A DNA stretch of 6,877 nucleotides from Selenomonas sp052169755 (GTDB lineage Bacteria > Bacillota > Negativicutes > Selenomonadales > Selenomonadaceae). This document shows positions 4,679-6,877 of this stretch, piece by piece. A program made the position numbers and the translations under genes. The notes beneath the pieces are model-generated. The model saw only the letters and a program-made list of their open reading frames with translations, did no database searches and was not told the origin of the DNA. Numbering within the stretch: the stretch's first letter is position 1; every line of letters starts with the position of its first letter. Where the stretch lies: positions 1-6,877 of the forward strand of contig NZ_JBQNBV010000107.1 in assembly GCF_052169755.1 (NCBI RefSeq), written 5' to 3'.

Positions 4679-6343
4679 ATGGCAGAAGCGACAGCATCGA
4701 ATTTTATTTATAACATCATTGACGAAGATCGAAAGAGCGGCAAGCACCCCGAGGGTATTCACACGCGTTTTCCGCCCGAACCGAACGGCTATCTGCACAT
4801 CGGTCATGCGAAGTCGATTTGCTTGAACTTCGGCACGGCGGAGAAGTATGCGGGGCTTTGCAACCTGCGATTTGACGATACGAATCCGACGAAGGAAGAT
4901 ACGGAGTACGTCGACTCGATTCAAGAGGACATCAAGTGGCTGGGATTTTCCTGGGGGGATCGCCGCTACTATGCGTCGGATTACTTTGAAAAGCTCTACG
5001 AGTACGCCTGCGCCTTGATCGAGCAGGGGCTTGCCTACGTCGACGATCTGACGGCGGAGGAGATTCGCGCCTATCGCGGCACGCTGACGGAGCCGGGCAG
5101 GGAGAGCCCCTGCCGCAGTCGCAGCGTCGCGGAAAACCTCGCGCTCTTTGAGCGCATGAAGGCGGGCGAGTTCCCCGACGGCAGCCGCGTGCTGCGCGCC
5201 AAGATCGACATGGCGTCGCCGAACATCACGATGCGCGACCCCGTCATCTACCGCATCGCGCACGCCGTGCATCATCGCACGGGGGATGCTTGGTGCATCT
5301 ATCCGATGTACGACTTCGCGCATCCTCTGTCGGACGCCATCGAAAATATCACGCATTCTTTGTGTACGCTGGAGTTCGAGGATCACCGCCCGTTCTACGA
5401 CTGGCTTCTGGAAGTCTTGGGCTTCGATAAGAATACGCGCCCGCGTCAGATCGAGTTCGCGCGGCTCAACGTCACGAATACGATCACGAGCAAGCGCAAG
5501 CTGCGCCAGCTTGTCGAAGAAGGGCATGTGCGCGGCTGGGACGATCCGAGGATGCCGACGATCTCGGGGCTTCGGCGGCGCGGCTATACGCCGGCTTCGA
5601 TCCGCGACTTCTGCGAGCGCATCGGCGTCGCAAAGTCGAACAGCACGGTCGACGTGGCAATGCTTGAGCATTGTGTGCGGGAAGACCTCAATGAGCATGC
5701 CGCGCGTGTCATGGCAGTGCTGCGTCCTTTGAAAGTCGTGCTGACGAATTATCCCGAGGACAAGACGGAGGAACTTTTGGCAGAGAACCATCCGACACGC
5801 GGCGGCAAGCGCTATGTGCCGTTCTCGCGCGAACTTTACATCGAGCGCGAGGATTTCATGGAGGAGCCGCCGAAGAAGTTCTTCCGTCTGCGCCCGGGCG
5901 GCGAGGTGCGCTTGAAGCACGCCTACATCATCAAGTGCGAGGAAGTCGTCAAGGATGAAAACGGCGAGATCACGGAGCTTCGCTGCAGCTATGACCCCGA
6001 GTCGAAGTCGGGCGGCAGTGCGGCGAACCGCAAGGTCAAGGGCACGCTGCATTGGGTTTCGGCGAAGGACGCTGTTGATGCTGAAGTGCGCCTCTACGAT
6101 TATCTTTTGAAGTCAGATGAGGAGGAAGAGGCGGCGGACTTCATCTCGTCCTTGAATCCGCATTCGCTCGAAGTCATCGCGGGGGCGAAGGTCGAGCCGA
6201 GCCTTGCACGCACGGCGGAAGGCACGCACTATCAGTTCCTGCGCACGGGCTATTTCGTCGTGGACAAGGATACGCAGCCCGACAGGCTCGTGTTCAACCG
6301 CGTCGTCGGACTCAAGGATTCGTGGGGAAAGGTCAAGGGGTGA
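4679..6343 (+). CDS. glnS: Glutaminyl-tRNA synthetase
   Basis: GlnRS is a class I aminoacyl-tRNA synthetase that attaches glutamine to tRNA-Gln in the cytoplasm, using ATP. At 554 residues it is complete and the same length as the E. coli enzyme as I recall it. The ATP-binding motif is PPEPNGYLHIGHAKS with HIGH at 40-43. The KMSKS-type loop is TITSKRKL at 268-275, where E. coli has TVMSKRKL. GWDDPRMPTISGLRRRGYT (287-304), which links catalytic and tRNA-contact regions, is nearly identical to E. coli. The C-terminal anticodon-binding beta-barrels contain REDLNEHAARVMAVLRP (334-350), RKVKGTLHWVSA (451-462) and FNRVVGLKDSW (539-549). These GlnRS features distinguish it from the related GluRS. 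AAGGAG at 4665-4670, eight bases upstream, fixes the ATG. A small gene follows after two bases, so the two are probably co-transcribed. Confidence 0.98.
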   Translation: MAEATASNFIYNIIDEDRKSGKHPEGIHTRFPPEPNGYLHIGHAKSICLNFGTAEKYAGLCNLRFDDTNPTKEDTEYVDSIQEDIKWLGFSWGDRRYYASDYFEKLYEYACALIEQGLAYVDDLTAEEIRAYRGTLTEPGRESPCRSRSVAENLALFERMKAGEFPDGSRVLRAKIDMASPNITMRDPVIYRIAHAVHHRTGDAWCIYPMYDFAHPLSDAIENITHSLCTLEFEDHRPFYDWLLEVLGFDKNTRPRQIEFARLNVTNTITSKRKLRQLVEEGHVRGWDDPRMPTISGLRRRGYTPASIRDFCERIGVAKSNSTVDVAMLEHCVREDLNEHAARVMAVLRPLKVVLTNYPEDKTEELLAENHPTRGGKRYVPFSRELYIEREDFMEEPPKKFFRLRPGGEVRLKHAYIIKCEEVVKDENGEITELRCSYDPESKSGGSAANRKVKGTLHWVSAKDAVDAEVRLYDYLLKSDEEEEAADFISSLNPHSLEVIAGAKVEPSLARTAEGTHYQFLRTGYFVVDKDTQPDRLVFNRVVGLKDSWGKVKG

Positions 6344-6345
6344 AG

Positions 6346-6654
6346 ATGGGTAAGATACCGAAGGGGCTTTCCGATAAGGCGATGCTCCAAGGGTTCGAGG
6401 AAGAGGCTACGCTTGAGGATTGCTTCTTGGAGCACGAGGCGCGTGAGGAAGAAAAACGCCGCCGTGCTTTGCGCGAGAAGGAAAGCGATCTTTCGCGCGC
6501 GGCGCTCACGCCCGCTTTGCTGGAAAAACTCGGCAAGGAGCTTTTGCAGCTGAAACTTGACCTCTTCACCCAAGGCGTCAAGAATTATCACATAGAAATC
6601 AAGCGCATAGGCACGACGATCATGCTTGCGCCAAAAGAGACGAAAGGGAGGTGA
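6346..6654 (+). CDS. Small charged protein of unknown function
   Basis: I do not recognise this 102-residue product. It starts two bases after the glnS stop, with AAGGGG (6335-6340) inside the glnS end as ribosome site, so it is very likely translated from the glnS mRNA. A GTG at 6322 inside glnS would add eight residues but has poorer ribosome-site support. Residues 17-52 are a highly charged predicted helix (FEEEATLEDC to LREKESDLS), perhaps a coiled coil. Residues 56-76 (ALLEKLGKELLQLKLDLF) form a second amphipathic helix, and about 79-97 (KNYHIEIKRIGTTIMLAPK) look like a beta-hairpin. There is no signal peptide, membrane span or Cys pair. Codon use is like that of glnS, so it seems native. 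The ORF is real by spacing and composition, but no function is claimed. Confidence 0.75.
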   Translation: MGKIPKGLSDKAMLQGFEEEATLEDCFLEHEAREEEKRRRALREKESDLSRAALTPALLEKLGKELLQLKLDLFTQGVKNYHIEIKRIGTTIMLAPKETKGR

Positions 6655-6695
6655 GGCGGCTTCTTCGCGGGCGGGCTCCAAGGTGAAAGGCTTTT

Positions 6696-6724
6696 TTGAG
6701 GTGTATCATCAAAAATTTTATGAA
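6696..6724 (+). promoter_or_regulatory. Weak candidate promoter of the transporter gene
   Basis: TTGAGG (6696-6701) and TATGAA (6719-6724) are spaced 17 bases apart, each matching the consensus at four of six positions, in an A+T-rich stretch. The implied start near 6731 would leave only about ten leader bases and cut into the ribosome site, so this may be wrong. TATCAT at 6704-6709 is a better -10 hexamer but lacks a -35. I see no terminator in 6655-6740, so read-through from glnS is possible. Confidence 0.25.
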
Positions 6725-6740
6725 GAAAGAAGTGTAACCA

Positions 6741-6877
6741 GTGGAAACAAGCACAATTGTTGCTATTGTGATCTTCGTCGCGGCTTACGCGCTGATTATT
6801 TCAGAGAAGATTCACCGCACCATCATTGGTATCTGCGGCGCCATGCTCATGATTCTCCTTGGGATCATCAGCCAGGA
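6741..6877 (+). CDS. ArsB/NhaD-family membrane transporter, N-terminal fragment
   Basis: Only the first 45 codons are in the window. The fragment shows two hydrophobic segments, about residues 4-19 (STIVAIVIFVAAYALI) and 27-43 (TIIGICGAMLMILLGII), separated by SEKIHRT. A first helix, then SEKIHRT, then a second helix containing GA is characteristic of the N terminus of the ArsB/NhaD group of the ion transporter superfamily (COG1055), integral inner-membrane proteins that carry anions such as arsenite or exchange Na+ and H+. The substrate cannot be told from this piece. The start is GTG: an in-frame TAA lies just upstream at 6735-6737, and AAGAAGTG (6727-6734) is a weak ribosome site six bases away. 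Confidence 0.75.
   Translation, partial: METSTIVAIVIFVAAYALIISEKIHRTIIGICGAMLMILLGIISQ

Noticed and set aside
4608..4826. 72-codon frame that could be a glnS leader peptide
   Set aside because: It overlaps the first 148 bases of glnS in another frame, has no ribosome site after the T run, and shows no run of Gln codons at its start.
4556..6052. 498-codon open frame on the minus strand
   Set aside because: It lies opposite glnS, with the same biased composition and no recognisable motif or ribosome site.
6655..6740. Terminator after the small gene following glnS
   Set aside because: The run of six T residues at 6692-6697 has no complementary stem directly before it.

Overview
The window looks like chromosomal DNA of a diderm Firmicute, most likely a Negativicutes member of the Selenomonas type. 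Three things suggest this. The Shine-Dalgarno sites are strong and Bacillus-like (for example AGGAGGG before uvrB). UvrB is of ordinary bacterial type and aligns closely with the Bacillus subtilis protein as I remember it. The first gene encodes the C-terminal part of an outer-membrane beta-barrel, which requires an outer membrane. The conserved genes are G+C rich (65-70% in 60-base blocks counted by hand). The genus is an inference, not something the sequence proves.

Layout, all genes on the + strand. (1) 2-679 is the 3' end of a TpsB/ShlB-type outer-membrane transporter, closed by a clear Rho-independent terminator at 721-773. (2) 874-1577 is a two-gene toxin-antitoxin cassette: a RelB/DinJ-type ribbon-helix-helix antitoxin overlaps by ATGA a PIN-family toxin of the COG1569 type. 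The cassette is clearly poorer in G+C (about 42% over 1201-1500) and looks acquired. (3) 1604-3652 is complete uvrB, starting 26 bases after the toxin stop. (4) 3720-4487 is an HD-domain phosphohydrolase-like gene with its own extended -10 promoter and a TTG start. (5) 4488-4678 is a 191-base intergenic region with several small hairpins and a probable terminator. (6) 4679-6343 is complete glnS (glutaminyl-tRNA synthetase). (7) 6346-6654 is a small charged protein of unknown function, two bases after glnS. (8) 6741-6877 is the start of an ArsB/NhaD-family membrane transporter that runs off the window.

The genes do not form one pathway. Most are housekeeping functions (nucleotide excision repair, tRNA charging, a nucleotide or phosphate-ester hydrolase, ion transport) interrupted by a mobile-type toxin-antitoxin cassette. 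That cassette is the accessory element here and the best candidate for follow-up. Its placement makes it possible that uvrB is read from the antitoxin promoter. I see no tRNA, rRNA, CRISPR array, insertion sequence or phage gene, and no evidence of a large undescribed system.
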